64,000 nucleotides of DNA from Polaribacter sp. IC073 (GTDB taxonomy: Bacteria; Bacteroidota; Bacteroidia; Flavobacteriales; Flavobacteriaceae), in the NCBI RefSeq assembly GCF_007997075.1, contig NZ_VORS01000001.1, positions 248,001 to 312,000 on the forward strand, read 5' to 3'. This document shows positions 53,256 through 61,377 of the stretch, piece after piece; positions within the stretch are counted from its first letter, which is position 1; each line of letters opens with the position of its first letter. The notes under the pieces are model-generated. The model made no database searches and had not been told where the DNA came from. It saw only the letters and a program-made list of their open reading frames with translations. Both the position numbers and the translations under genes were made by a program.

Positions 53256-54596
53256 TTATGTGATATTTCCTGTTATTTTTTTGTGCATTCGTATTGCATA
53301 ACTATCTGATATTCTAGAAACATAACTACAAACCTGCATAATTCTGTCATATAAATTAACTGCTTCCGTTTTGTATTCTTCTGGTAATAAATTTAATACC
53401 AAATTGTCAAAATTAGACGGATTGCCATCGAACAGATTGTTGAGCGCAGTGACAAATACATCTAACAAGTCTGCAATAATTCGATACCCAGCGACTTCTT
53501 TCTCTACAACTTCTGTACTTTTATAGATTTTAGCGACACTTATTTTTAATATGTCGTTAATTTGTGCCTCATACTTACACTTCTCTAATAAAGATTTCTC
53601 GAAAGTTCCGTTTAAAATGGCATCTTCATTAGCTAAAAAGATGTCAACAGCTTCATTTATTAAAACTCCAATAGCCAAAGCTCTTAAATAACTTACTCTA
53701 TCTTTGGTGTGTTTTAGTGAATGGTATTTTTTACTATCAATGGTATCTTTCACTAGCTTAATCATGTATTCTAAAGCAAATTCTTCATCAATTAAGCCTA
53801 AATTAATTCCGTCTTCAAAATCGATAATTGTGTAACAAATATCATCTGCAGCTTCTACCAAATAGGCTAACGGATGCCTGTAAAAAGAAATAGCTTCTGT
53901 AGATTTTTGCAACATTCCTAAATCTTCTACAACCTCTAAAAACGCTTGTTTTTCTGATTGAAAAAAGCCGTATTTTTTATCTACAACATGGTTTGTTGGT
54001 TTCTTAGGAAGACTTTCTTTTGGATATTTTAAAAACGCACCTAAGGTTGCGTAAGACAAACGCAATCCGCCAGAAATACCCGCTCTAGATTCGGTTAAAA
54101 TCTTGAATCCGTTTGCATTTCCTTCAAAATCTACTAAATCTTGATATTCTTTTGAGGTAAGTTGTTCTTTGTATTTTGCACCATTTCCTGTTTTAAAATA
54201 CTCGCCAATTGCTTTCTCACCAGAATGCCCAAAAGGCGGATTCCCAATATCGTGCATTAAAGAAGCAGTACCTACAATGGCACCAAAATCGTTAAAAGTG
54301 TATCCTAATTCTTGTAAGTTTGGATGGCGTTCTAACAACACTTTACCAACTCTTCTACCCAAAGTTCTACCCACAACAGAAACTTCTAAACTGTGCGTTA
54401 AACGCGTGTGTACAAAATCGGTTTCAGATAACGGAATTACTTGTGTTTTGTCTTGTAAGCTTCTAAATGCAGAAGAAAATATAATTCTATCGAAATCTAC
54501 ATCGAAACCCAAACGAGTTTCATCTTGTGCTATTCTTTCGCGTTTTTGTGTGTCGCCAAAGCGTTTTAAAGAAAGGAGTTGTTCCCAGTTCATCAT
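53256..54596 (-). CDS. dgt: Deoxyguanosinetriphosphate triphosphohydrolase (HD domain)
   Basis: 446 aa. dGTPase family; releases triphosphate from dGTP (and possibly other dNTPs). HD-domain residues: His68 in HTRLTHSLEVS, the HD pair His115-Asp116 in LMHDIGNPPFGHSGE, and Asp in YLVEAADDICYTIIDFED. ATG at 54596 is followed by a second ATG; the first is used. Fits with dNTP control alongside the RNR nearby. Stands alone between the T9SS gene and the broken SUKH gene. Confidence 0.9.
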   Translation of the reverse strand: MMNWEQLLSLKRFGDTQKRERIAQDETRLGFDVDFDRIIFSSAFRSLQDKTQVIPLSETDFVHTRLTHSLEVSVVGRTLGRRVGKVLLERHPNLQELGYTFNDFGAIVGTASLMHDIGNPPFGHSGEKAIGEYFKTGNGAKYKEQLTSKEYQDLVDFEGNANGFKILTESRAGISGGLRLSYATLGAFLKYPKESLPKKPTNHVVDKKYGFFQSEKQAFLEVVEDLGMLQKSTEAISFYRHPLAYLVEAADDICYTIIDFEDGINLGLIDEEFALEYMIKLVKDTIDSKKYHSLKHTKDRVSYLRALAIGVLINEAVDIFLANEDAILNGTFEKSLLEKCKYEAQINDILKISVAKIYKSTEVVEKEVAGYRIIADLLDVFVTALNNLFDGNPSNFDNLVLNLLPEEYKTEAVNLYDRIMQVCSYVSRISDSYAIRMHKKITGNIT

Positions 54597-54663
54597 AATT
54601 ATAAAATATTGTCGAAAATAAACAAAAAAGAGAAGCTTTTCTATTTTTTATGTTTGAATACGT

Positions 54664-55323
54664 TTATTCTAAACCAAGTTCTTCTTCTGTATCTAATTCT
54701 CTAATAACTTCATAACCATCTTTTGCTAGAATATTTAACCATTCTGTAAAGTTTTCTACTTTATAATGTAGTTTTTGATCAATATAATATGCTAAAGCCC
54801 ATTCATTGTCCTTTTTTTCTTCTGAAATTAACCAACACCAAGCGCCTCCATTAGAATCTTCTGTCATTAAACAAAGAAAACTATCTACATGTATGGTTTG
54901 TTCGTCTAATTGAATGTTTTCTTTTAAACTTTCATTATAATCTTTTAGATAAGAATGGTTTTGAATACTATCTATTTATTGACTAAAAACCCAAGAACCA
55001 CCGTCTCCAAAATACTTTGAAAATATTTTATATGATACAGGTAATTGTAATTTATTTTCTATAGATTTTATCTCCTCTTCGTTTAATTTATTTCCAACCT
55101 CATCATGTACCTCAAAATTTTCTAATAAATGAACAATAGAGGTTGAGATAGGATGCTGAGAATCTAATGAGTTTTTAAATTTTTCTATGTTTTTAGCTTG
55201 GTCAACTTTTGCCAACATTCGCTCTCTTGTTTTGTTAGATTCTTCTCTATTCTTCTTAACCAATAAAGAAACTCTAAAAGAGACGATTCCTAAAACTATA
55301 AAGAGTATTGTTTTTAAAGTCAT
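54664..55323 (-). pseudogene. SMI1/KNR4 (SUKH) family gene interrupted by an in-frame TAA
   Basis: One reading frame over 55323-54664 carries an N-terminal membrane anchor (MTLKTILFIVLGIVSFRVSL), a coiled region, then the SUKH-type start EEIKSIENKLQLPVSYKIF and GDGGSWVFSQ, a TAA at 54978-54976, and, with no shift of frame, IDSIQNHSYLKDYNES, FLCLMTEDSNGGAWCW and the C-terminal FTEWLNILAKDGYEVI. The second half has no start codon of its own before an internal ATG (54867). So a single nonsense codon splits an otherwise intact gene. SUKH proteins include immunity proteins to secreted toxins, though many are of unknown role. It may be a pseudogene, a sequencing error, or a read-through product. 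Confidence 0.72.
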
Positions 55324-55418
55324 TAATAGGTTTCTTTTAATTTATTTTAAAAAATGAAGATACAAAAAAGACACTTCCCTTTCTCTCTTGTTAAAAGCAA
55401 ACAAAAAAGTTTAGCCCA

Positions 55419-55487
55419 GATTGAACGGTTTGTTTGAGCTCTTTTTTATTCTTTTTCTGAATAAAAAAAGCGAGTAGTGAAAGCTGG
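55419..55487. repeat. Dispersed palindromic repeat, family B, copy 2
   Basis: GATTGAACGG, then TGTTTGAGCTCTTTTTTATTC, a hairpin with GAATAAAAAAAGCGAGTAG and GTGAAAGCTGG. Matches the 713-785 copy in block order. Lies between the SUKH gene and nrdA. No ORF. Confidence 0.7.
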
Positions 55488-55497
55488 AAAATAGCTT

Positions 55498-55531
55498 CAA
55501 AAAAAAAAGAGAAGCCTTTCGGCTTCTCTTT
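55498..55531 (-). terminator. Terminator of nrdBA
   Basis: AAAGAGAAGCC (55506-55516) pairs with GGCTTCTCTTT (55521-55531) with a TTTC loop; on the minus strand the stem is followed by a run of ten T. Lies 20 nt after the nrdA stop. Confidence 0.9.
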
Positions 55532-55551
55532 ATCAATTTTTGATTTACTAA

Positions 55552-57330
55552 TTATCCTTCACAATTTAAACAATCTTTCTTTTGTTTAAATTTCTGTGCA
55601 GCATTCATACTGTGTTGGTAATACATCGATTTTACACCTAGTTTCCATGCCGTAATATATACATCGTTTACTTCTTTAATTGGCATATCTGGGTGCACCA
55701 TTATATTTATAGATTGTCCTTGATCTATATGGTTTTGTCTATTTGCCGCTTGATACACAATTACTTTTTGATCTATTTCTGAATAGGTTTTAAATACCTC
55801 TTTCTCTGCTTCTGTTAAAACATCTAAATGTTGTACAGAACCATCATTGTCTCTAATGCTTTTCCAAACATCTAATGTATTATGTCCTTTTTCTTCTAAT
55901 AATTTTTCTAAAACAGGATTCTTAATGGTCGTTTTTATCTTCGCAATATCCTTTACATAAATGTTAGACCAAATTGGCTCAATCCCTTGTGATACTTGTC
56001 CTAATATAAAGGCAGATGATGTGGTTGGTGCAATTGCATTTAACGTTGTATTACGTCTTCCGTATCCTTTTAAAACTGCTGGTTCACCATACATTTTAGC
56101 CATTTCTTCAGATGCTTTGTATGATTTTTCTTTAATTACTTTAAAGATTTCACTATTTAACGCATATGCTTCTGGACTATCAAATGCCAACATTTTAGAT
56201 TGTAATAAAGAATGCCAACCTAAAGCTCCTAAACCTAAAGCTCTGTTGTCTTTTGCAAAGTTATATGCTTTTTCCATAAAACGGAATGTAAACTGATCAT
56301 CTCTATCTGGAGAATCTCTATACACTTCCAATTTATTGATAAATTCTTGCATTACTGCATCTAAAAAATATGCCAATGTTTCTACCGCATCTGTATCTTT
56401 CCATTTGTCATAATGCACCAAGTTAATTGATGACAAACAACAAACAAAAGACCAATCTTCATTAGACGGTAACATGATTTCTGTACACAAGTTACTTGCA
56501 TAAATTTCGTGGTTTTTGTCTTTGTAGACATCTACCGTACCGTTGTTTGCATTGTCTCTAAAAAGAATATACGGGTATCCTATTTCTCCTCTTCTTTGTA
56601 ATATTTTTGCCCAAATACCTCTTTTTTCTACATCACCATCAATCATGGCTTGCATCCATTCATCACTTACAGTAACACCATGCGTTAATTCTTGTATTGG
56701 GTTTCCTTCTGTTCCTATTTCTAAAAACTCTTTAATATCTTCATGGTCTACTGGTAAGTATGGAGAGAATCTTCCACGTCTTACAGAACCCTGGCTCACA
56801 ACATCCACCATTTTTTCAAACAATTGCATAATGTGAACAGAACCAGATGATGATCCGTTATTTTTAACATCTGCACCTCTTTGGCGTAATTTACCAAAGT
56901 AACCAGAAGTACCTCCACCTAACTTAGACATCATACCAACTTCTGATTGTGAGAATAAAATATCTCCCATATCATCTGCCACGTGCGAACCAAAACAACT
57001 AATAGGCAAGCCTCTTTTTTTACCAAAGTTAGACCAAACTGGAGATGATAATGAGTAATAACCCGCTGCCATATATTTATAAAACTTATCAGAAAAACCA
57101 TCCATTTTTAAAATACGTTCTGCATTGTCTCCAATTTCACGTATTCTTTCTTCTGGTGTTGTATCTCCTGTTAAATAACCCGACTCTAAAAACTTACGAC
57201 TGTTATCTGTTAGCCATTCAATTTCTGGTTCATTTTTATCTTTAAGCATCTTCTCTCTCGCACTATTTCTAGCTTGAATTAATTGTTCGTGTTCGGTAAG
57301 TTCGGCAATATTTTGGTCGTTCAGGTTCAT
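55552..57330 (-). CDS. nrdA: Ribonucleoside-diphosphate reductase, large subunit (no ATP-cone)
   Basis: 592 aa class I RNR catalytic subunit; reduces NDPs to dNDPs. Catalytic motifs seen: ISCFGS (first redox Cys), NLCTEIMLPSNEDW (Asn, Cys, Glu in the active site), SFVCCLSSINL (second Cys region), and the C-terminal swinging pair CLNC (Cys587, Cys590). The N-terminus MNLNDQNIAELTEHEQL has no ATP-cone, and the protein is much shorter than E. coli NrdA (761 aa). Located 3 bp behind nrdB; the cone is on NrdB instead. Confidence 0.92.
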   Translation of the reverse strand: MNLNDQNIAELTEHEQLIQARNSAREKMLKDKNEPEIEWLTDNSRKFLESGYLTGDTTPEERIREIGDNAERILKMDGFSDKFYKYMAAGYYSLSSPVWSNFGKKRGLPISCFGSHVADDMGDILFSQSEVGMMSKLGGGTSGYFGKLRQRGADVKNNGSSSGSVHIMQLFEKMVDVVSQGSVRRGRFSPYLPVDHEDIKEFLEIGTEGNPIQELTHGVTVSDEWMQAMIDGDVEKRGIWAKILQRRGEIGYPYILFRDNANNGTVDVYKDKNHEIYASNLCTEIMLPSNEDWSFVCCLSSINLVHYDKWKDTDAVETLAYFLDAVMQEFINKLEVYRDSPDRDDQFTFRFMEKAYNFAKDNRALGLGALGWHSLLQSKMLAFDSPEAYALNSEIFKVIKEKSYKASEEMAKMYGEPAVLKGYGRRNTTLNAIAPTTSSAFILGQVSQGIEPIWSNIYVKDIAKIKTTIKNPVLEKLLEEKGHNTLDVWKSIRDNDGSVQHLDVLTEAEKEVFKTYSEIDQKVIVYQAANRQNHIDQGQSINIMVHPDMPIKEVNDVYITAWKLGVKSMYYQHSMNAAQKFKQKKDCLNCEG

Positions 57331-57333
57331 AAT

Positions 57334-58608
57334 TTAAAATAAGTCGTCGCTGGTTATACTTTTAGTTCTTTTGCTATAATTGATAGATCTTTTCACGAAG
57401 AAATCACCATGTTTGGTTCCAATAATTTCATCATCAAACCAATCTGTTTGAGATAATAGCGCCTCATCAACATCAAATATTTTTGTAATACCAATACTTG
57501 CTAACGAGTTATTAAATCTATTTTTTATAAATTCTTTAATTACATTTTTAGGTAAGAAATCTAATTCTCCTTCTTCGAAAATCCAATCGATTAGTTTACT
57601 TTCAGAAAGAAAAGCTTCTTTACAGGTTTCTTGCACCAATACACTATGCGCCTCATCAAACCATTCTGGATTTTCTTCTTTTATAATTTTAATAAGATCA
57701 ATACCAAAGTCTCCATGAATTTGCTCTTCTTTAGAAGTAGCTTCTACCACATTAGAGATTCCTTTTAAAACATTTTTATGCTTATTGAAAGCCATGATAA
57801 TCAAAAACTGAGAAAATAAAGATACGTGCTCTATAAACAAAGAAAATAAGATAATAGACTCAGAAAAATCTTTATTGTTTTCGCTGTTTACGTTTTTTAA
57901 GGCTGCTTCTAAATAATTAACACGTTTCATAATTACAGGATTTTTTCTTAAGTTTTTAAACTCATTATTTAATCCTAAAATTTCTAATAAATGCGAATAT
58001 GCATCATGATGTCGCACTTCACTTTCTGCAAACGTAGCACCCACCGAACCAATTTCTGGCTTTGGCATCTTTTTATAAATATCTCCCCAAAAGGTTTTCA
58101 CTGCAACCTCTATTTGAGAAATTGCCAACATGGTATTCTTTATAGCATTTTTCTCTATAGGTGTAAGAGACGTCTTAAAATCCTGTATATCACTCGTGTA
58201 ATTAAATTCTGTATGAATCCAATAAGAATGTCTAATCGCATCTACATATTCACCTAAAGCAGGATAATCATAGGGTTTTAAGTTTAATCTCTTTTCAAAA
58301 ATATTGCTTTTTCGACTTCTAGTTTGTTCATCTCTATATAAAATGTAAGCCTTCGCAACATCGTGAAAAGGACTGTCCATTAATTTATATTCTACAATAT
58401 CTTGAACCTGTTCTACTGTGGGTGTATAATCTGGTTCTTTTAACTTTCTTTCTAATAGAGTACCGTTTACAATATTAGAGATTGCTATTGCGTCTTTTAT
58501 AGTACCATTGTTTACAGAAAGCATTGCCTTTTCAATGGCTTTTGTAATTTTTTCTAGCTCGAAAGTGGTAGTTTCAGAGTCTCTTTTGATGATATGCGTA
58601 ATTTCCAC
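57334..58608 (-). CDS. nrdB: Ribonucleoside-diphosphate reductase radical subunit with N-terminal ATP-cone
   Basis: 424 aa; GTG start at 58608 (a TAA lies five codons upstream, no ATG in between). Residues 1-97 form an ATP-cone (THIIKRDSETTTFELEKITKA ending in YRDEQTRSR, quoted in parts: IIKRDSETTTFELEK, VAKAYILYRDEQTRSR). Then the ferritin-like radical domain with metal ligands inferred as Glu167 (AISQIEVAV), Glu197 and His200 (ESEVRH), Glu260, Glu295 and His298 (EEQIH). Tyr204 is in the radical-tyrosine position. First ligand Glu, not Asp. An ATP-cone on NrdB is known from Leeuwenhoekiella blandensis (subclass NrdBi, class Id), a close relative. Co-transcribed with nrdA. Confidence 0.9.
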   Translation of the reverse strand: MEITHIIKRDSETTTFELEKITKAIEKAMLSVNNGTIKDAIAISNIVNGTLLERKLKEPDYTPTVEQVQDIVEYKLMDSPFHDVAKAYILYRDEQTRSRKSNIFEKRLNLKPYDYPALGEYVDAIRHSYWIHTEFNYTSDIQDFKTSLTPIEKNAIKNTMLAISQIEVAVKTFWGDIYKKMPKPEIGSVGATFAESEVRHHDAYSHLLEILGLNNEFKNLRKNPVIMKRVNYLEAALKNVNSENNKDFSESIILFSLFIEHVSLFSQFLIIMAFNKHKNVLKGISNVVEATSKEEQIHGDFGIDLIKIIKEENPEWFDEAHSVLVQETCKEAFLSESKLIDWIFEEGELDFLPKNVIKEFIKNRFNNSLASIGITKIFDVDEALLSQTDWFDDEIIGTKHGDFFVKRSINYSKRTKSITSDDLF

Positions 58609-58999
58609 AGTAAATTGGTGTTATTTGAGGGTTAATTAATCGCTGAAAACGACTTCTACAAAGATTGCCTTTTTTGTTCCGAAAAGAAAGTTATACTTAT
58701 TCACAAATCCCTTGAAGTTTTTAACAATAGCGCTAATTTCATCAATATCTCAAAAAATGAACGATTTTTCAAATAAATGATAATCAATATTTTAAAAGCC
58801 TAAAAACACCTAAGTTGCTGCTACTGTTGACATTCTTAAAACCTTATTTTTATAAAAATTTCTTTCAAAAAAAATAAAAATTAGGTTATGAAATAAACTT
58901 GAAAAACAATTTTTATATCTCTAAAAACTTGCTTTATTTAGAATTTTTACAGATAACAGAAGACTGCTTAAAAGCTTTTAGACGCGCTCTTTTTTGAAG
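58609..58999. other. Intergenic region upstream of nrdBA and ctaA (about 390 bp)
   Basis: Divergent promoter region with no gene I can support. On the minus side, AATCTTTG (58666-58659) differs from the -7 consensus by one base, about 50 nt upstream of nrdB. I see no sequence resembling the tandem NrdR box. A 12-bp palindrome TAAAAGCTTTTA at 58969-58980 overlaps the -33 region of the ctaA promoter. The rest is AT-rich. Confidence 0.5.
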
Positions 59000-59007
59000 T
59001 ATCTTTG
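59000..59007 (+). promoter_or_regulatory. Putative -7 element of ctaA
   Basis: TATCTTTG matches TAnnTTTG, 16 nt upstream of the ctaA start; a TTTT at 58976-58979 is near the -33 position. Confidence 0.5.
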
Positions 59008-59022
59008 TAAAAAGGTTTTTTG

Positions 59023-60051
59023 ATGAAAAATAGGTTTCCAAAAATAGTTCAAATTGCTATTATCTCTGTTTATTTAATATTTTTAGCCGGTTCTGTCGTT
59101 AGAATGACAGGCTCTGGAATGGGTTGTCCCGATTGGCCAAAGTGTTTTGGTTATTACATTCCGCCAACTTCTGAAGAACAAATTACCTGGAAACCAAACA
59201 CTGTTTACAAAGAAGGTTTTATTATTATTAAAGATGAAGTGTTATTTGTTGCCGAACACGATTTAAAAACGGAAACAACCTTTAATACAAAAAATTGGGC
59301 AAGCTACACAAAACACGATTATAACAAATTTAATAAGTATCATACTTGGACGGAATACATTAATAGGTTAGCTTCTGTTTTGGCTGGTTTTGTATTTCTA
59401 TTTTTAGTTTACGGCGCTTTTAAACTTAGAAAAACAGATAAAAGGATTCCTATACTTGCCTATACAGCATTCTTTTTAATGCTCTTTGAGGCTTGGTTAG
59501 GAAAAACCGTAGTAGATTCTAATTTAACACCTGCAATTATTACCATTCACATGGTTGTTGGCCTAATCATTATTGCTCTTTTACTATGGTTGAAGTTTAT
59601 TGTTTCTGATAAGAAACCAACATTTAAATACAATGCCGTTTTTAATAAATTATTAATTATTTCAGTCCTTTTTTCATTGATACAAATTGCATTAGGAACC
59701 CAGGTAAGGCAATTTATAGACGAGCAAGTAAAATTATTCGGCTTTGAAAACAAAGATTACAGCTTAATGAATCCTAGTTTTAAATTCTACTTTCATAGAT
59801 CTTTTACCATTGCAATTGTCTTGGTAAACTTAGGGATGTTCTACATCAATCAAATTAAAAACTTAGGTTACAATTTAGTAAACTGGATTCTCTTTTTAAT
59901 CTTCCTAGAAACAATTACGGGCATGTTAATGTATTATGCAGAATTTCCTTTAGGTACACAAGCCACGCATTTATTAGCTGGTGCAGTATTATTTGGAGTA
60001 CAATTTTATTTATGGTTACAGAGTAGAAAAGTAGTTCGTAATTCACAGTAA
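59023..60051 (+). CDS. ctaA: Heme A synthase (COX15/CtaA family)
   Basis: 342 aa from ATG 59023 (the TTG 3 bp earlier is not needed). Oxidises heme O to heme A for aa3-type cytochrome oxidase, in the inner membrane, about eight helices. Begins KNRFPKIVQIAIISVYLIFL then GSVVRMTGSGMGCPDWPKCF near residues 23-42 (heme-region Cys pair); conserved His are in FNKYHTWTEYINRLA and IITIHMVVGL and HRSFTI and ATHLLAGA. Compared with bacterial two-domain CtaA, the sequence has the extended loop seen in Bacteroidota (residues about 48-110). No ctaB nearby. Confidence 0.92.
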   Translation: MKNRFPKIVQIAIISVYLIFLAGSVVRMTGSGMGCPDWPKCFGYYIPPTSEEQITWKPNTVYKEGFIIIKDEVLFVAEHDLKTETTFNTKNWASYTKHDYNKFNKYHTWTEYINRLASVLAGFVFLFLVYGAFKLRKTDKRIPILAYTAFFLMLFEAWLGKTVVDSNLTPAIITIHMVVGLIIIALLLWLKFIVSDKKPTFKYNAVFNKLLIISVLFSLIQIALGTQVRQFIDEQVKLFGFENKDYSLMNPSFKFYFHRSFTIAIVLVNLGMFYINQIKNLGYNLVNWILFLIFLETITGMLMYYAEFPLGTQATHLLAGAVLFGVQFYLWLQSRKVVRNSQ

Positions 60052-60052
60052 C

Positions 60053-60102
60053 CGTTTTTAGTTTCTTACGGTTGCGCTAAATACAATCGTATACTAAAAA
60101 CG
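60053..60102. repeat. Long interrupted hairpin between ctaA and moaE
   Basis: CGTTTTTAGT (60053-60062) and ACTAAAAACG (60093-60102) are exact complements; inside them TACGGTTG and CAATCGTA match at 7 of 8 pairs. Starts 2 nt after the ctaA stop and ends 12 nt before the moaE end, so it could structure both 3' ends. Confidence 0.5.
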
Positions 60103-60113
60103 ATCAACGAAGG

Positions 60114-60536
60114 TTATGGATGTGCGTTTACCCAAACTTTACCATCTGAAAAGTGTTCTTTTTTCCAGATTGGTACAGTTTCTTTTAACGTATCTATGGC
60201 AAATTCACACGCTTCAAAAGCGGCTTTTCTGTGTTTAGAAGAAACGGTAATTATTACAGGAATTTCACCTATTTGCAACATTCCTTCTGCATGGTGAATG
60301 GCTATTTTTTTAACATCAAATTTTACCAAAGCCAAATCTGCAATTTTCTGCATCTCTTTAATCGCCATGGGTTTGTAAGTAGAAAAATCTAACTGCGTTA
60401 CTTCTTTTCCTTGCGTGTCATTTCTAACAGTTCCTACAAATACCGAAATTCCGCCACAAGCAGCATCTTCTACAAAATTGTAGCACTCATTTAAATCTAA
60501 TTTCTCTGATGATATTTTTATGGAAGTTCTCTGCAT
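60114..60536 (-). CDS. moaE: Molybdopterin synthase catalytic subunit
   Basis: 140 aa. Inserts sulfur carried by MoaD into precursor Z in molybdenum cofactor synthesis. Family motifs: FVGTVRNDTQGKEV, HHAEGMLQIGEIPV (normally HRxG), SSKHRKAAFEACEFAIDTLK and TVPIWKKEHFSDG near the C-terminus, with the catalytic Lys in that segment. Complete length. The small subunit gene (61125-61367) is on the same strand but about 590 bp upstream, separated by an opposite-strand gene. Confidence 0.92.
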   Translation of the reverse strand: MQRTSIKISSEKLDLNECYNFVEDAACGGISVFVGTVRNDTQGKEVTQLDFSTYKPMAIKEMQKIADLALVKFDVKKIAIHHAEGMLQIGEIPVIITVSSKHRKAAFEACEFAIDTLKETVPIWKKEHFSDGKVWVNAHP

Positions 60537-60589
60537 TGTTCAACAAAAATAGGGAAACAATTTTGTATTTTTGTATTTATAAAATGAAA

Positions 60590-60662
60590 CGTCATTACTA
60601 GGAAATTTTAACCAAGGAACCGCTCTTTCAATCAACAGGTTGCTTCGTAAAACCGCAATGAC
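60590..60662. repeat. REP-like inverted repeat, decayed copy 2
   Basis: Begins CGTCATTACTAGGAA and ends TTGCTTCGTAAAACC then GCAATGAC, matching the outer ends and the GCTTCGT block of the copy at 610-673, but the middle has diverged and the stem is no longer perfect. It lies between moaE and the DUF3817 gene. Confidence 0.55.
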
Positions 60663-60678
60663 TAATTAGATAAAAAAA

Positions 60679-60966
60679 ATGAAAAACATCTTTAGAATTA
60701 TTAGCTTTTTAGAAGGGATCTCTTATTTATTATTACTTTTTATAGCAACACCAATTAAATATCTTCAAGGGGATGCTTCTTATGTAAAAATGTTAGGAAT
60801 GCCTCACGGAATTTTATTTATGTTGTATGTTGTTTTGGCAATTCTTATCAAAAAAGAAATGAATTGGAACAATAAAACGCTAGCAATTGTTTTAGTTGCA
60901 TCTGTTATTCCTTTTGGTACTTTTTATGTTGATAAGAAATATTTCGGTAAAAAAGTATCTGCCTAA
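60679..60966 (+). CDS. DUF3817 membrane protein
   Basis: 95 aa with three transmembrane helices (about 5-25, 42-60, 68-88). Pattern IISFLEGISYLLLLFIATPI then YLQGDASYVKMLGMPHGI and ASVIPFGTFYVDKKYF matches DUF3817 as I recall it. Family members are uncharacterised integral membrane proteins. It is inserted on the opposite strand between moaE and moaD. 13-bp terminator stem downstream. Confidence 0.82.
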   Translation: MKNIFRIISFLEGISYLLLLFIATPIKYLQGDASYVKMLGMPHGILFMLYVVLAILIKKEMNWNNKTLAIVLVASVIPFGTFYVDKKYFGKKVSA

Positions 60967-61073
60967 AACTGTTCGTAAGCAAGTATTTAGAGAGAAAAAT
61001 AAATGAGTCTTTACTATAAAAATTTTCGCTTTTATTATTCTTAAAAAACGGAATTAAAAGACACACAGAAAAC

Positions 61074-61109
61074 AAAGAAACACGTTTTATACAACGTGTT
61101 TCTTTTGTA
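61074..61109. terminator. Bidirectional terminator between DUF3817 gene and moaD
   Basis: AAAGAAACACGTT (61074-61086) pairs perfectly with AACGTGTTTCTTT (61093-61105) around a 6-nt loop, followed by T on both strands. It lies at the tail-to-tail junction and ends both transcripts. Confidence 0.85.
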
Positions 61110-61124
61110 TAAATTTTAAAAAAA

Positions 61125-61367
61125 TTACCCTCCACTAACTGGCGGAATTACAGCAACCACGTCCTTTTCTTTTAAAATCAATTGATCCTCAGCATAAGCT
61201 TCATTTACCGCAATTGCATATGAATTGATGTTTTTCAACTGTGGATATTTTTCTTTTAAAACCGATTTAAAATCGGCGACAGAAATTGAATTTTCAAACT
61301 CAACATTTTGTTGCGTCTCACCAATTAAATCCGAAGTAATACCAAAAAAAAGAATTTCTATTTTCAT
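61125..61367 (-). CDS. moaD: Molybdopterin synthase small subunit / ThiS-MoaD family
   Basis: 80 aa ubiquitin-like sulfur carrier. Starts MKIEILFFGITSDLIGETQQ and ends in the functional Gly-Gly (PPVSGG) that is thiocarboxylated. Length and the -GG end fit MoaD; ThiS is possible, but the nearby moaE supports MoaD. On the same strand, 10 bp downstream of the DUF5686 gene, probably in one transcript with it. Confidence 0.88.
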   Translation of the reverse strand: MKIEILFFGITSDLIGETQQNVEFENSISVADFKSVLKEKYPQLKNINSYAIAVNEAYAEDQLILKEKDVVAVIPPVSGG

Positions 61368-61377
61368 CTGTAACTAA

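Noticed and set aside
54169..54621. 150-codon plus-strand ORF over dgt
   Set aside because: Opposite to the HD-domain dGTPase; no family features.
54664..54867. Stand-alone 67-aa gene
   Set aside because: It continues the frame of the upstream ORF after a single TAA and has the SUKH C-terminal pattern, so I treat it as the second half of a broken gene.
58609..58999. Possible NrdR box upstream of nrdBA
   Set aside because: I looked for a tandem pair of 16-bp boxes of the ACAC..TGTGT type and found none.
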